From assembly GCA_041687495.1 (NCBI GenBank), contig JAWLBR010000123.1:1-6788 (forward strand): a DNA stretch of 6,788 nucleotides, read 5' to 3'. The notes below the pieces were generated by a model. That model made no database searches. It saw only the letters and a program-made list of their open reading frames with translations, and was not told where the DNA came from. The stretch is from JAWLBR01 sp041687495. Lineage in GTDB: Bacteria; Bacillota; Limnochordia; DTU087; JAAYGB01. Positions 6,363-6,788 of this stretch are shown here, piece after piece. Each line of letters starts with the position of its first letter. Position 1 is the stretch's first letter. Both the position numbers and the translations under genes were made by a program.

Positions 6363-6788
6363 TTGGAGTTTCAAATCGGGGATAAGGTAGTATACCCTAT
6401 GCACGGTGCCGGAATCATCGAGACCATCGAAGAGCGGGAAGTTTTGGGCGAATTGCACAGCTACTATGTTATGCGCCTACCCATCGGAGAGATGAAAGTG
6501 ATGATTCCGAAGAGTAATGTGGATGATGTCGGATTGCGGCAGGTCATTGACGCCGAGGGTGTCGCTCAAGTTCTGAGCATTCTTCAAGATGACAAGTCGA
6601 AGATGTCGTCCAACTGGAATCGGCGTTACCGCGCTAATATGGAGAAAATTAAGAGCGGTGACATTTTCGCGGTTGCCGAGGTGGTGCGCAACCTGTCGTT
6701 GCGCGATGCGGAAAAGGGATTGTCCACCGGTGAGCGAAAGATGCTGGACAATGCCAAACAGATTCTTGTCAGTGAGCTTGTCTTGGCT
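6363..6788 (+). CDS. carD: CarD/CdnL-family RNA polymerase-binding transcription regulator (3' end outside window)
   Basis: CarD/CdnL proteins bind the RNA polymerase beta subunit and stabilise the open promoter complex, broadly affecting housekeeping and rRNA promoters. The visible 142 residues cover nearly the whole protein; relatives are about 155-165 residues. The N-terminal RNA polymerase-interacting domain begins FQIGDKVVYPMHGAG (3-17) and includes KVMIPKSNVDDVG (45-57). The helical C-terminal domain begins at about 70 and has SSNWNRRYRANMEKI (82-96), STGERKMLDNAKQIL (121-135) and the key Trp85, which in characterised CarD wedges into the minor groove at the upstream edge of the transcription bubble. 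The TTG start is directly preceded by an in-frame stop; the next in-frame ATG (6399) would delete the conserved first strand, so TTG is well supported. No membrane segment is visible. It follows disA after a 148-bp gap with its own promoters. The frame is still open at the window edge. The family also includes the TRCF/Mfd polymerase-binding module, but the C-terminal domain here is CarD-like. Confidence 0.94.
   Translation, partial: MEFQIGDKVVYPMHGAGIIETIEEREVLGELHSYYVMRLPIGEMKVMIPKSNVDDVGLRQVIDAEGVAQVLSILQDDKSKMSSNWNRRYRANMEKIKSGDIFAVAEVVRNLSLRDAEKGLSTGERKMLDNAKQILVSELVLA

Overview
The window reads as a chromosomal core-gene block from a member of the Bacillota (Firmicutes), probably a Clostridia-like or deep-branching lineage. 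The evidence is the gene order mcsB-clpC-radA-disA followed by a carD/cdnL-type gene, strong Shine-Dalgarno sequences, AT-rich sigma-A promoters, and proteins that match the Bacillus subtilis families almost end to end. Base composition looks moderate, slightly over half G+C by eye. I cannot name a genus from the sequence alone. All five genes are on the + strand and tightly packed. I see no tRNA, rRNA, mobile element, CRISPR array or sign of recent transfer.

Positions 1-3584 hold the end of a CtsR-type stress operon. mcsB encodes the protein arginine kinase and clpC the AAA+ unfoldase that recognises arginine-phosphorylated clients and passes them to ClpP. The usual upstream partners ctsR and mcsA would lie before base 1. 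The operon closes with a hairpin with a perfect 10-bp stem at 3651-3673.

Positions 3674-3751 are a compact regulatory region with a strong extended -10 promoter for radA. It also holds two further perfect inverted repeats, one over the -35 and one spanning the -10 and the expected start of transcription. It drives a two-gene unit, radA (branch-migration helicase, recombination) and disA (c-di-AMP synthase and DNA-integrity scanner). Their gap is 12 bp and the disA ribosome binding site includes the radA stop codon.

Positions 6215-6362 are the second regulatory gap, with two abutting promoter-like elements ahead of a CarD/CdnL RNA polymerase-binding protein. That gene starts at TTG and runs off the window after 142 codons. 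Together the genes cover proteolytic stress response, DNA damage repair with second-messenger signalling, and control of transcription initiation. The proteins look conventional and intact. The least explained sequence is the palindrome-rich region before radA and the tandem promoters before carD; I did not find a clearly new biological system.
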